Source: Vitrella brassicaformis
Lineage: Eukaryota; Sar; Vitrellaceae
Reading direction: 5' to 3'
DNA length: 64,000 nucleotides
Assembly (NCBI GenBank): GCA_001179505.1
Contig: CDMY01000428.1
Span: forward strand, 1-64,000
Both the position numbers and the translations under genes were made by a program. The notes under the pieces are model-generated. The model worked only from the letters and a program-made list of their open reading frames with translations, had not been told where the DNA came from and ran no database searches. Within the stretch, counting starts at the first letter, position 1, and each line of letters starts with the position of its first letter. Positions 47,170 to 58,800 of this stretch are shown one piece after another.

Positions 47170-47283
47170 TCAGACGTCGATCTTCTGGTTGCCTGCAGTG
47201 GGAGTGTAGTCGACCGTGGGCGACGTGCCGCCAGATATCCAGTTGCCCGACTCGTGCTGCGTCGTGAGTGGGTGGACCACACA

Positions 47284-47321
<38 letters not shown>

Positions 47322-50300
47322 ATGCGTACACAACACAAACACACTTCAACCGCGGCTGGCTTGGCTTACTTCGACGATCTTGCGGACTGGCGACGCGACC
47401 TCCATCATGTGTTTCTCGTGCTCAATCCGCGCTGACCTGCACCCAAAAACGTACAAACAAAGGCCATCAATGAATGCAGCACAGCACCGATGGACGCCTG
47501 TCTGCCCTGTCTGCTCGACTGACTGACCTTCCGGCCTGCAGGCCGCGGTAGAGCTCCCAGAGGGGCATGAACACGATGACCACGGCGGCGATGGTCGACC
47601 ACGCCATCGCCACACCCACCCACGCGCTGAACTGGCCGAACGAGAACACACCGCCGATGAAATGCATCGGAAGCGGCCACAGAATCACTGACACACACAC
47701 ACCAAGTGAGGTCGGCACCATGAACAGAGAAGGGTGGCGCCATGTGTGATGTGTTTGTTTGGTGTTGTGTGTCACCCACCGAGAACGATCGTCATGCCCA
47801 CAGCGGCGATGAGGGACCAGATATACCACCTGTAAAGGTTCTCGGGCGTCTCTGAGGGATCCTTGGGCGGCTCGACGTCGTCCACAAGGGGAATCTTCTC
47901 GTTCAGCATCTCCCACTGGAAGTGTCGGTCAGGAAAGAAGAAGCTCCCGACCACACAGATGACCAGCGACACGCAAATGGAAGCCAGATTGCCCGCGATG
48001 AAGGGAAAATCTGCATATATCAAGTCCAATCAATGCGCCACGCAGTACAGATACCCATCCGTGGTGGTGCTTACCCTGGTTAGTGGTTGCCAGCGAGACC
48101 TCGCCGTACTGAAGACCCGTCTGGCCGAACCATGCCGCGAGGCCGCAGACGAGGCCAGCGAGGGCGGCGAAGGTGCAGACCTTCCCGTTGGCCCTGCGGC
48201 TGAGGATGCACATGGCCGATGGCGCCACTGCTGACCCGATGAAGACGCCCATCGCCATGTACACATACCCTACACGACACGAGCGCACGAAGGAAGGAAC
48301 AAGAGGGAGGCAGCGGGAGGGAGGCAGCATGAGGCGGACAGCGTGTGGTGTGGTGTGGGTGGTGTCTCATCATATCAATGAATGCTAGTGTGTGCCTACC
48401 GAGGCTGAGATTCATTACTTGCAGCATGACGGCAAGGAAGCCCATGAAGATGGCGAACATGACGGTGAAAAACTTGGACACGCGCAGGAGAATGTGGCCC
48501 TCCTTGTCCTCAGTCGCCACTGAATGAACCAGTCACCAAACACACACACACACACACACATCCACCCACAAGCGCCCTTCCCCAGCCAGCCACCACCCTC
48601 CCTACCTCTCCTGTTGATCTGGTGGTAGACGTCCTTGACCAGAGCGCCGTCCATGCTCTCGTCGTACTCGAGGACATAGGCCACGAGGTCCTCGAGATCC
48701 TGCTCGGTCAGCTGGTCGTCCAGCACTTTGATGTCCTGCATCCGCGCTATCAGGTTCGTCACCTGCGTCCTGTTGAGCCGCTGCTCGTTGAGCGACACGA
48801 TTCGCTGACGCACTGACTGCTCGTCCATCTCGTCTAGCTTCTCGGCCGTCTTCTCGTCCTCATCCGCCAGCACCCTCGCCACCTCCTTGTAGCTGCACAC
48901 ACGTAGAAAAGACAGGCAGGGGCAGACAGATAGCCATAAGAGGGTCTCTCTCTCCCTCCCCCTCCCCGTGTTGGTGGCTTACAACTTCATGCGCCTCTGG
49001 GTGCGGCGGTACTTGAGCTCGGGGTTGATGTACTGCCAGTAGAGGTCATAGGTCAGGATGGACGAAACTGCGATCAGCTCGGCCGACCCCGTCGACGTGA
49101 TGGCCATGAACAGCATAAGCAGCAACACAAACGCCCCGCCAGAGCCGAGCGAGGCTGTCAGCACGCGGGCGGGGACCAAGCCTGCCCCTGCGGCCTCCGC
49201 ACTTATGAAGTCCCAGCCCCATTCGGTGGCTATGGCGCGGCCGGCGAGACCCATGGTGGTGGCCATGCCGAACGGAACGGCGAACCACACGAGTCCCCCA
49301 ATGAGGAATCCCGGAACGGTGGCCTTTGGCTTGGCGGCGATGGCTGACTGCCAGTAGGACTGGTCCACGAAGACAGTGCCGAAATTACCGACGATGTTCA
49401 CAACACCGAAGATGATCCCAGTCGTCGACGACATGGTCAGGAACGAACTCACGCACTGCACACACACACACACACACACATGCACGTGGGTGTTCCTCGC
49501 CTTCTAAGGCTTGCTTCAGTCACTCACCGTCTCCCCGTCGCTGCAGTCCCCGGCAAACTGCTGTGTTTGCCCGCCGACGGGGAACTTGACACAGCCGGGC
49601 CCGGTGGTGCATTCATCTACCTCGCGGTAGCTGCATGTGGTGCCCTCGATCAGTGTCTGGTCGCTCGTGTAGCACTGGCCGTCGTTGCCGACCATCCCGT
49701 TGATGAAGGGGTGCTCATTGAGGCCGGTGGTCGGGTCGTTGCTGTTGAAGAAGGCGTGCTCGGCGTTTTGCTGCAATTGTGCAGAGGGGGGAAGGCACAC
49801 ACACAGGCAGAGATGGAGCGAGTGTTTCTGCCGCTGCTGCTCCTCCTCCTCCTGCGGATCTCACCGTAAGGCTGTTGAAGACGTTCTCGATCGATCCATA
49901 CGCCCCGTCGCCGCCCGACGTGTAGATGGTGTAGGTGAAGATCAGCAGCACCACGAAGATGATGGTCGTGTGGATGTAAGACGCGAAGAAGGTCGCGCGA
50001 AGACCACCCCTGCACCACACCCACAAGCAAACCAACGATCCATCGTCACTCAGTCAGGCGAACACAGGCTCTTTTCTGATGGATGAAATGAATGTGCCCC
50101 CACTTGAGCGTGTAGATGAGGCACGACAGTAGAGGCACCAAGAAGGCCGCGAACTCCTTCCGCATGCCCGTGAGGTCCTCAATGACTGCGGACCCTCCCA
50201 GCAGGAGCATCGCCGTCACGATGCAGTTGGCCAGCAGCGCGAAGACGAGAAAGACGATATGTGCGGTCGTCCCCCACCGCGCCCTGATGACCTCCAGGAA

Positions 50301-51087
50301 GGTGTGCATGTGGGAGCACCGCCGCTTGACTTGGATGGCAAGGATGGCGAACAAGAGGATCTGGATGGTGGCGCCCGACGCGTACCAGAAGGGGCCACTG
50401 ACGCCAACCCGCCATCCCATGTTGGACGACTGCAGTCACCGCACCCAGCCCAACGCACAGACAGACAGACAGACAGACAGACAGAAGATTCTTCGTCATC
50501 GGTTTGAAGCTCATGCGGGCGGGAATCATCATTCAGGACTGACTCCCTCTCTGGCTGGCCGACCTGCAGGAGTGTGGCTGCCCAGGTCCACTGCGAGACG
50601 ATGACGGCCGCCGTCAGCCCCGCACCCACATTGCGGCCGGCGGTGTTGAAGTGCTCCGACGTCATCTTGGTGCCAACCACCTTCTCCTCATAGTTCTGTG
50701 TGTGACACACACACAGAGAGTGTCACAAAATTCACACGCACACATCACATAACTGAGGTGAGTGCACTCAATGGCAGATGTGCGCGTGGATCTCACCTGC
50801 AGCCACATGGTGATCAGCGTGAAGACGAGACCGAACCCAATGACGACCAGCCATCCGACATACTGCAGGCAGGCATCGACAACACACATTTGATTGGCAC
50901 ACAAGGTGCGGTAATCCCATACAAAGTGGTGCATGCACTCATAGATCTGCCCGTGTTGGTCGCCATGTGGAGGTACCTCGTCCAACGGCGGCCCGTCTTG
51001 TGTCGCCTGTGCATTGCCAATCACAAGGCAACTCAAGAAGCATGTGAAGAGCAGCGAGAGGCCTCGCCAGTCAGGGGAATACGCCAT
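47170..51087 (-). CDS. DUR3: DUR3-type urea/Na+ (or H+) symporter, sodium:solute symporter family
   Basis: Plasma-membrane high-affinity urea uptake is the known role of DUR3. About 12 exons encode a multi-pass protein. An N-terminal signal-like sequence ([19 protein letters not shown]) precedes TM1 ([20 protein letters not shown]). The family signature follows: [76 protein letters not shown], and [20 protein letters not shown]. Later blocks include [33 protein letters not shown] and [20 protein letters not shown], with the substrate/ion-site region. A Cys-containing extracellular loop ([20 protein letters not shown]) is present. Unusually, about 95 charged helical residues (48895-48610; [20 protein letters not shown]) are inserted after [10 protein letters not shown] between membrane segments, presumably cytosolic. 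The stop is at 47170-47172. The start codon is 238 bp from the divergent psbU start. Confidence 0.93.
50457..50484 (+). repeat. (ACAG)n microsatellite in a DUR3 intron
   Basis: Seven tandem ACAG units on the plus strand, so (CTGT)n in the sense of the gene; similar runs occur in introns at 5155-5187, 21524-21545 and 54553-54575. Confidence 0.9.
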
Positions 51088-51325
51088 GATGATATCGCCG
51101 GCCTGGCCTCTGGTTGGCTGGTCGGTTGGTTACGGAAACGGGCCCTGGGAATGCCCACGCCCTCTCTGGCTCCGGGAATGAAAATAAATCCTTGCGATTG
51201 CCGTCTCTTGAACTGAACCAATCAGCGAGCGCGAGCTTTCTCCGATCGCGCTGGCAGTATTCGCGTCTTTCAGCACCAGCGGCACCTCCCCTGATTTCAT
51301 TCTCCTCCTCGTTCACTCACTGACA
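51088..51325. promoter_or_regulatory. 238-bp divergent promoter region between DUR3 and psbU
   Basis: The two start codons face away from each other, so both promoters should lie here. A CCAATC element occurs at about 51217-51222 (ACCAATCAGC), a common CCAAT-box sequence; its use is inferred. Confidence 0.45.
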
Positions 51326-52107
51326 ATGAAGGCCGTCATTGCCCTCGCCCTCAGCTTCGCTCTGTGCGCAGAGGCGTACGTCCTCCCTGCTCAGAGGCCC
51401 ACCAGCCTCAGGCGTCAGGGCGCCACCAGCCTCAGGATGATGGCCGAGGATGGAGAGGTCAGAAACCAGAAGTGTCGACTTGCTGCGCCGAAGGTAGATC
51501 TGCGGATCTGTCTTGCACATTGTCACCAGGTGTCCCGCCGCAACGCGCTGATGTCGATAGCGTCCCTTCCCCTGGCTGCCGCCCTCTTCGCCACACCTTT
51601 CGCGGCAGAGGCCGTCCGGGACTACGATGGCGTCGGCTACCTAGGTGGGCACACATCAACGAACGACTGACACTTACAGAGGCCCTGTGATGACGACCTA
51701 TGCTTGCGCGTCTGTGCATGTTTGCCATATGCAGGCGGCGCTGAGAAGATTGATCTGAACAACGCCAATGTGCGTGTGTACCAGAGGTTGCCGGGCATGT
51801 ACCCCACCCTGGGCGCCAAGCTGGCCAAGAACGGCCCCTACCAGAACGTCAAGGACGTCTACAGCATCAAGGGACTCTCAGGTCAGTCAGCAGCTGGGTT
51901 GGTCAAGCACCAGGTCTCATCTCACAAAGGAGGAGGCTGTCACCTCACCGGCTGTTTGTGTGCTGTCTGTCTGCGTGTGGTGTGTGCGCATGGCATGATG
52001 CAGAGCGGGAGAAGGAGCTTTTGAAGAAGTACGAGAGCGACTTCGTGGTGCTCCAGCCCCGCGAGGAGTACACTGTGGACAAATTCAACAACGGTCTCTA
52101 CCGATAG
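51326..52107 (+). CDS. psbU: photosystem II 12 kDa extrinsic protein PsbU (nuclear-encoded)
   Basis: PsbU sits on the lumenal face of photosystem II and stabilises the oxygen-evolving Mn cluster. Four exons: 51326-51457, 51530-51644, 51735-51881, 52004-52107, exactly 498 bases, 165 aa. The precursor has three targeting parts. MKAVIALALSFALCAEA is a signal peptide, followed by Tyr and a basic transit region (YVLPAQRPTSLRRQGATSLR). Then SRRNALMSIASLPLAAALFA ending PFAAEA is a lumen-targeting sequence with a twin Arg, suggesting Tat export. The mature part has the family blocks KIDLNNANVRVYQRLPGMYP, TLGAKLAKNGPYQNVKDVYS and the invariant C-terminal FNNGLYR. PsbU is known from cyanobacteria and red-lineage plastids and is absent from green algae and plants, so it is strong evidence for the organism's lineage. 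Confidence 0.96.
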
Positions 52108-52871
52108 ACAGACAGACAAGAGGGGCAGCACAGCACGTGGTGCATGTCTGCGTGTGCCGTGCCATGCCATGCCGCGACGCCACACCACCCTCCCTCCCCG
52201 CCCACCCGTTTCCCACACCACCACCATGCTGCTATGCTGCTGCGTTTGATTTTTCTTCCTTTGACTGCGGGCCGGTTGGGTGAGTGAGAGAGGGATCGAA
52301 GGACAGACAGAGGGGGGGGGACGCATAGGCCTGCAAATGAAGGAAGAGTTGCTCACTGACCGACCGACCGACCGACATACACACAGTCCCGGACTGATTT
52401 GATCGATTGCTTCTGGCATGAGTGCAATAATATCGCTGGCTGGCTTGTGTTTCTCCGTGTTTCATGTACCATGTGGAGTGAGTGGAGTGGAGGAGTGGCA
52501 TGGCTGCATTGAATGCATTCCTCTGCGGACGGACCAGGGGGAGGGAGGGAGGGAGAGAGCGAGAGTGCGTGTGTGGGTTCGAGAGTGCGTGTGTGGGTTT
52601 GCCACGTTTTTGCCGTGTGCGTGTGTGTGGACTGAGAGATAGATAACGCTGCCTGCTGGTCGATCGATTGATCAATGCATTCATTGAGCTTTACACAGGT
52701 TGGGGTTTTGATTCGCATATATAGCCTAGTGTCTGTCTGTACACATGGAAGACAAACAAGCAGCGTCGGTCCCACCCCACACGCATTGATTGCATTTGTA
52801 CAAACAAACAACACGCACGAGATAGATATCAAGACACCACTCGCACCTCATTCCATCACCACCCAGGCACC
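52108..52871. other. intergenic between convergent genes, repeat-rich
   Basis: Holds (CGAC)n at 52356-52376, a duplicated GAGAGTGCGTGTGTGGGTTT/C unit at 52560-52599, and short G runs near 52310. No gene was seen. Confidence 0.45.
52356..52376 (+). repeat. (GACC)n microsatellite
   Basis: Five tandem GACC/CCGA units in intergenic DNA downstream of psbU. Confidence 0.9.
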
Positions 52872-55800
52872 TCATCCCACCACGTTCTCGACCCATCGTG
52901 ACACCAGCAGATGGAAAAACAGAATGGCTAGTGGCACCCATCCGGTGGTCCCCCGCTCCACCGCCCCCCAGAAGGGTGTGTGTCTCGGCCTGGCGCGTCC
53001 CTTGGCCGTATCGACGATGAGGGGGTCGTCGAAGCGGACGCTGAATGAGGCGTCCATCAACATGCCACCCGCACCAGTCGACCAACGCACCTGCACACAT
53101 CAAGCCAATCCAACACCAACGCACAAATATCACATGCATCCACCAGACAGACAGACAGACAGACGGACAGGGAGACACGAATGGGCTAACAGTACCTGTA
53201 GGATGACCTGTCCGGAGAGATCAGGTGCCTGTTGCTGTGTGGGGTTCACGATCATGGTGCTCAAGGTGACAGTGAGAGTGTCGTTACGGATGCGGTTGTC
53301 GCCGATGAGAAACGTGACCCGCAGGTCGCCGTTCTGCAGCACACTACACTCGTAATCGTCGGCGGCGTCCTCCAGCAGCACCGACGGCCGCAGCTCAGCC
53401 GCACACCCCCCCGCTGTCTCCTCGTCGGGGAAGGACAGTGGGAAGGGGCTCTGGATGTCCAGAGAGAGACGGTCGCCTGAGTGAGAGAGAAACAGAGACA
53501 GCCGATGAATGGATGGATGGATGGATGTTGCTTGTGTGTAGGGTGGGTGTGGGTGGGAGGCATAGATACATACTTACGTAGTGTTTTTGGTAGCTCTGTA
53601 ATGACGATGGCAAGATAGAGGCGATGAGTGGCGCCCAGCTGGTTCGACCTGCACCCACCCACATATGGCAGATCGATGGGCCAAGTAATTACGCGTGCAA
53701 CAATGTCGGTTTGGTTCCCTCGCCCCACGCCCCGCCCCGCCCCGCCCATTTACCCACCCACCCACCCGATCCTGATGGAGTCGAGGCTTTTGAAGATGCT
53801 GTCCGGGACCACTGCCGAGCCGGGAATCGCATAGTTGGCCGATACCACCAAACCGTCAGCATTCTTGCATTGCATTCAACAGAAACACACACAGACCAGA
53901 CGAAGTGGGGAGGGAGGGAGGGAAGTTGCGTGCGTCGACCCACTCACTGTCACTTGACTCACCATGACGGCCATGCCAAACAGAGGCCGCCCGGGTGGCG
54001 AGGCGGGGGTCTTGAGGGTCAGTGCGATGGTCTTCTCGGCAGTATTGTTGATGTAGATCGGCTTCAGCTCACCGTTGGCCAGCTGTGCGTTGGCCCCCAC
54101 CCGCGAGAAGTCGTTGCTGGCCAGGTTGTCGCCCCTGAACTCGAAGCCGGCGGGCGCGAAGAGCTGGATGGAGCCGGCACTGACCACCACCTCTGGGACG
54201 AAGATGAGCGTCACACGCACTTCGGCGTTGCTCTCGGGCGGATAGACTATCTGCATGGCAAGGAAGGACACACAGAGACAAATAAACAAACGTACACGTG
54301 CAAGCCTGTCGCTCGGGCGGGCGGGCATTTTCTCAGTCAGGTGTGCATGCATCACCTGACCTGAGCCGTCATGACTTTAAGGGTGGGGGGTCGGAGGTTG
54401 GTGATGATCATCCTGGGCGTCTTCTGGAGGCTGGTCCTGTCGACGGTGCCGATCGACACGGACCACCAGGCGGCGGGATCGGACTCGTTGACGGGCTGCT
54501 TGGGGTGGTTGACCAGAAAGGTGATGTACTGCGCCACACCACCCTACACGACAGACAGACAGACAGACAGACAGACCAGCCATTGCAGAGAATAGTGAGC
54601 CAGTGCCATTCTCCTGCCGCGTACGTACCTCATAAGAGGCCCCCAGCACGAGACTCCTGAGCCTGGCGGTATTGCCGCCAAAGCACTGCCAGTCGGCCTG
54701 CGATGCGTCGCTGCAAGTGCCTGGGAAGCTGAAGTTGGCCGGTGGCTGTGTGGGCGGGGTCAGGACCACCTCCAGGTACTCTTGTGGCGCGCCTGCGTCG
54801 ATGTTGGGGACCAAAGCCAGCCGCCAGAGGGCACCCTCCGCACCCACGGCCTGCGACGAGATGCTGCTCCACACGAGATCGCTGATCTCGCCCTTTAGGC
54901 CCCCGGTCGCCAACAGATACTGAGCTCGCCAACAGGAGACAGAGAGGGAGAAAACTGGCTGGTGTGTGGTTCAGTGTGTGCACTCACTTGGCTGATTGGC
55001 CAGTCGCCCAGCGCATGGACCACATACCCCGTGATGCCCACGACAGTGTCAGGGGCGGTCAGGTTCTCCATCGCCAGAAAAAAACTCCTGTGGGCGCACA
55101 CAAGGAGATGTGAGTCTCACATTCGTCGAGGTTGAGTGCGGACACACCACAGACAGACACGCACCATTTGGCGGTGCCGTCGATGTCGGCTTCGGCAGGG
55201 TTGACCACGGTGACGGTGAACTGCAGAAGTTCCCTGGCAGGGATGGGCCCCTGCAGCGCCCACACTCGGCCGCCCTCAGACCCGATCGGCACACCGGAGG
55301 AAAGGGCCACTTCGGGGAACAGGTTCGTCACCACAGAGGTGCGCTCTAGCGTCTGCAGCTCAAACGCTGAACGAACAAAAGACAGACAGAAACCCGCATG
55401 GTCGATGGCTGCCCTGCCGTGTTTCCTTTCGACTTGACCTGTCGGGGGTATCACGATGATTGAAGGGTGGGTGGTGATAGCGGCGGCAGAGGGCCCGTTC
55501 TCGGCCACGACAGCGACACGTGTGTCGCTCTCGATCTTGATGGAAGAAGAGACCTTGAAGCTGACGGTGTGCAGGGTCTCGAACAGGTTCGTCGATTCCT
55601 GCAGCCAACCATCATGAGACAATTTAAGCGCCTTGCGATGTGCCAGTAAGTCTTGTCTGTCTTGTGCTTACAGTGGAGGTGGTTCCATCGGCTGCAAGGT
55701 TCGCCGCCTCGAATCCTGTCATCCGGTCGAAAATGCCACTCCTGGGCCCCTGGTTGATATTGGCGCTGTGGTCAGCCTCCTCCAGCCCCAGCCGCGTCGT

Positions 55801-58800
55801 GATGGCCCACGTCGTCCCGTCAGGCCTGGCAAAAGTGGGGTTGCTGACCTTGATGAAGCGAACGAGGAAGGGCTGGCCCGCCGTGCCTGAGAGGGCCTGC
55901 AGGGTGAGCCCCGCTGCGGTGGGGACGAGGCCGCCGAAAGAGGGGACGGCGCTGCCGAATGAGAAACCGTCTCTGCTGGCGATGTCCAGGCGGTCGAACG
56001 ACTGGATGGGGGTGAAGGACACGGTGACGGTGGAGGTGGCCGCCACCAGGCGGGATGACGTGGCGCTGGCGAACTCCTTCTCCAAGTATACCTGGAGATC
56101 CAGAATCTGAACAACAATGAATGTGTATGTATGTGACACACACACGCACACAGATAAATAAGAGGTCGGTGCGAGCGGGCTGTCTTGCCTTGTCGTGGCT
56201 GACGGTACGGTACTTACCATCGGCCTGACGCCCCACCCCGGGGTTTTCTGCTGGCTCACATCGCCTCCCAGCTCACGATGGTACCGAACCTGACAACAAG
56301 AGTGAGCTGATTTGATCCGCGGACTGACTGATCAACAATCGGCGCTTCTCAGCCTCACCTGCCAGTAGTTGTCAGTGAGGCCGATTGGTGCATTCGGGTT
56401 GTGGCCCATGATGGTCAGATTGAGGGTGCGGTTGCCAGACAGAGTGCGCTCAGCCGATCCCGACCCATCAGAAGGGGGCGCGCCGACCACTTCAAAAGTC
56501 ACCTCTGTGGGCTTGTCGCCGCGGGTACACACGCCAAGACTCAGCTCCTCATGCCTGAGTGCAGGCACATACATACCCATTTAGTCAAGGCCAGGGCCCG
56601 GCCCACTCTCTGTGTGTCTCTGCCCACTAACTACTCGTCTGTCTGTCTCCCTGCGTACGGTGTGATGGCCATGCCGGCATCGATGAGGGTGGCGTTGTTG
56701 AGGGCCTCCTCGACCGTCGGCAGCGTGTCTCCCTTGGTGGAGCAGAGGGGCGTAAACCCCAGCGGCGGCACGATGCTGAGCTGATCGCCCATCTGCGGCG
56801 GGACGTCGCTGTCGGGCAGAGTGATCAGCAGCTCCGCCACAAACACCATCGTGCCCTCCGTCTCGACAGATCCCCGCCTGCACACACACACACACACATG
56901 GAGGTCTTCTCCTTGTTTGTGTCTCGTTTCTCGGCTGGCTGCATATATACATTGGGAAATCTGCGTCGAATGATGCGCGTATGGGTATGCCGAAGATGCT
57001 GACGAAGTCGAGCGAGCTGCCGCTGGCGGCGTAGTCGGCGAGGTCGGTGAGGACACAAATGCCTGGAGGGTCCGTGACGATGCCCGAGATGACGACCGGC
57101 TTGCATGACCACACCTCGAAGGGCTTGGGGGACGTCACGATGGCAGAGGGATTCGTCACCACAAACTCGACCCTGACATGCACACAGGAAGGAGACAGAC
57201 CGATTGATTAAGCAGGCAGGCACGACAGGACAGGGGAGCCATGCCATGCCATCCCATGCGTGTGGGTCTTTAGTTTACATGATTGGTGTGTTGGCAGCGA
57301 TGTCTGAGCCTGGCGTGTTCAGCACAAAGGTGACGTACCCATCCTCAGCTCTGCAGCTAGCCCAGGCAGATGACACACTCATGCAGAGTCTCGCTGTCGT
57401 GTCTTATGGGCTGACAAGCATATCGCGTCAGCATTGGGCGGGAATTGGAATTCGCGTCTCAGGCCCGCATCGGTGAAGGTGAGCGTCGTCAGCTTCTCGC
57501 CTGGGACGTCCGTCCCGTTCATGACCACCCACTTCTCCATGATGGCTGGAGGGTCGCCGGCCAGAGAGGCGTTGATGGTGATGCCCGGCCCTGTGCACCC
57601 GCTGTTGATGCCGGCCGGGCCGCCAGCATGGGACAGGTATCCTGCACGCAATCACACAGCGGACGGACGGCATCACGATCACATGTCAGTCTGTTGGCCT
57701 GCCTGTCTGTCTGTCTGTCTCCTGAGCGGACCGTACCTGTGGGCAGTCTGAATGTGATGGAGCCGCCATCGCCTGGAATGTCATGAACTGGGGTCAGGTA
57801 GAAGCTCAGCCGGTTGGGCGTCGATTGGGCCTGACAAGAGAGAGGCAAGAGGGCTCAAGGGTGCCGTCAGTGCCCTTCTTTCCTCTCTCTCTCTCTCTCT
57901 CTCTGGGTTTCCTCACCCCATTGTCGGGCACCATGGCAGAGTCGAGGAAGGTCGCGAGTTCTCCCCTGGTGACTATGCCGGCGAGGTCCTCGAGCATGAA
58001 GACAAAGTGGTGCGGGTCGGGCTGGCGCACGGGGTTGGTCGCTTGGATGGAGAAGCCGTAGCTGCTCTGCCCGTTGAAGGGCTCCTTGCTCTCGAAGGCA
58101 ATCGTCACCTGGTGCCTGGCCGTCGGGTCGGCCGTGCAGCTCGCCACCCTGAACAACCCAGAGAAGTCCACAAATTCTCCGAAACTCCCGCCGAAGGGCT
58201 GCAGATTCAATGCTGATGTGCACCCCAGCGGGAACATGTACCTGGGGGCAGGACAGTTTGTGCGAAGACCGACCGTGGCGCGGCGTGGAGTCGATGAGTG
58301 CACTTACTGACTGACCCTTGCGGTGCGTGGATGGACATCGTAGGACTGAAGCCGAACGAGGATGTGCCTCTGTTGTTTTGGAAGCCGATGGTGAGAGTGC
58401 TGGTGGCGCCCGGCTTCATGACGGCCGTGTCCTCGCGCAGCAGTCGGACGGTCTCGAGGGGGGCGAGGATGTCGAAGGACTTGATGCTGATGGGGTGATC
58501 CAAGACATCCTCTTTGGTCTCATCCAAGTAGGGAGACGCCAACATATCAGACAGCTGCCCAAAGACGCAGAAAGACAATGAGCGTCAGTCAGCAAAGAGT
58601 CCTTCACGTGCTGACCGAACCGACCAGTGATGTGTTGCATGTCTTGGACGAGTGGAATGTGAAGATATCAGAGACCGCAGCGCCGCCCTGGTCTGTGGGG
58701 TTGGTGACGAAGAACCCGAAGCGGTACCTGCCCCTTGGCAGCTCAGTCACATCCTCGCCGACGGCAAACGTGACGTTGGTGATGTGGTTGTTGTTATCAC

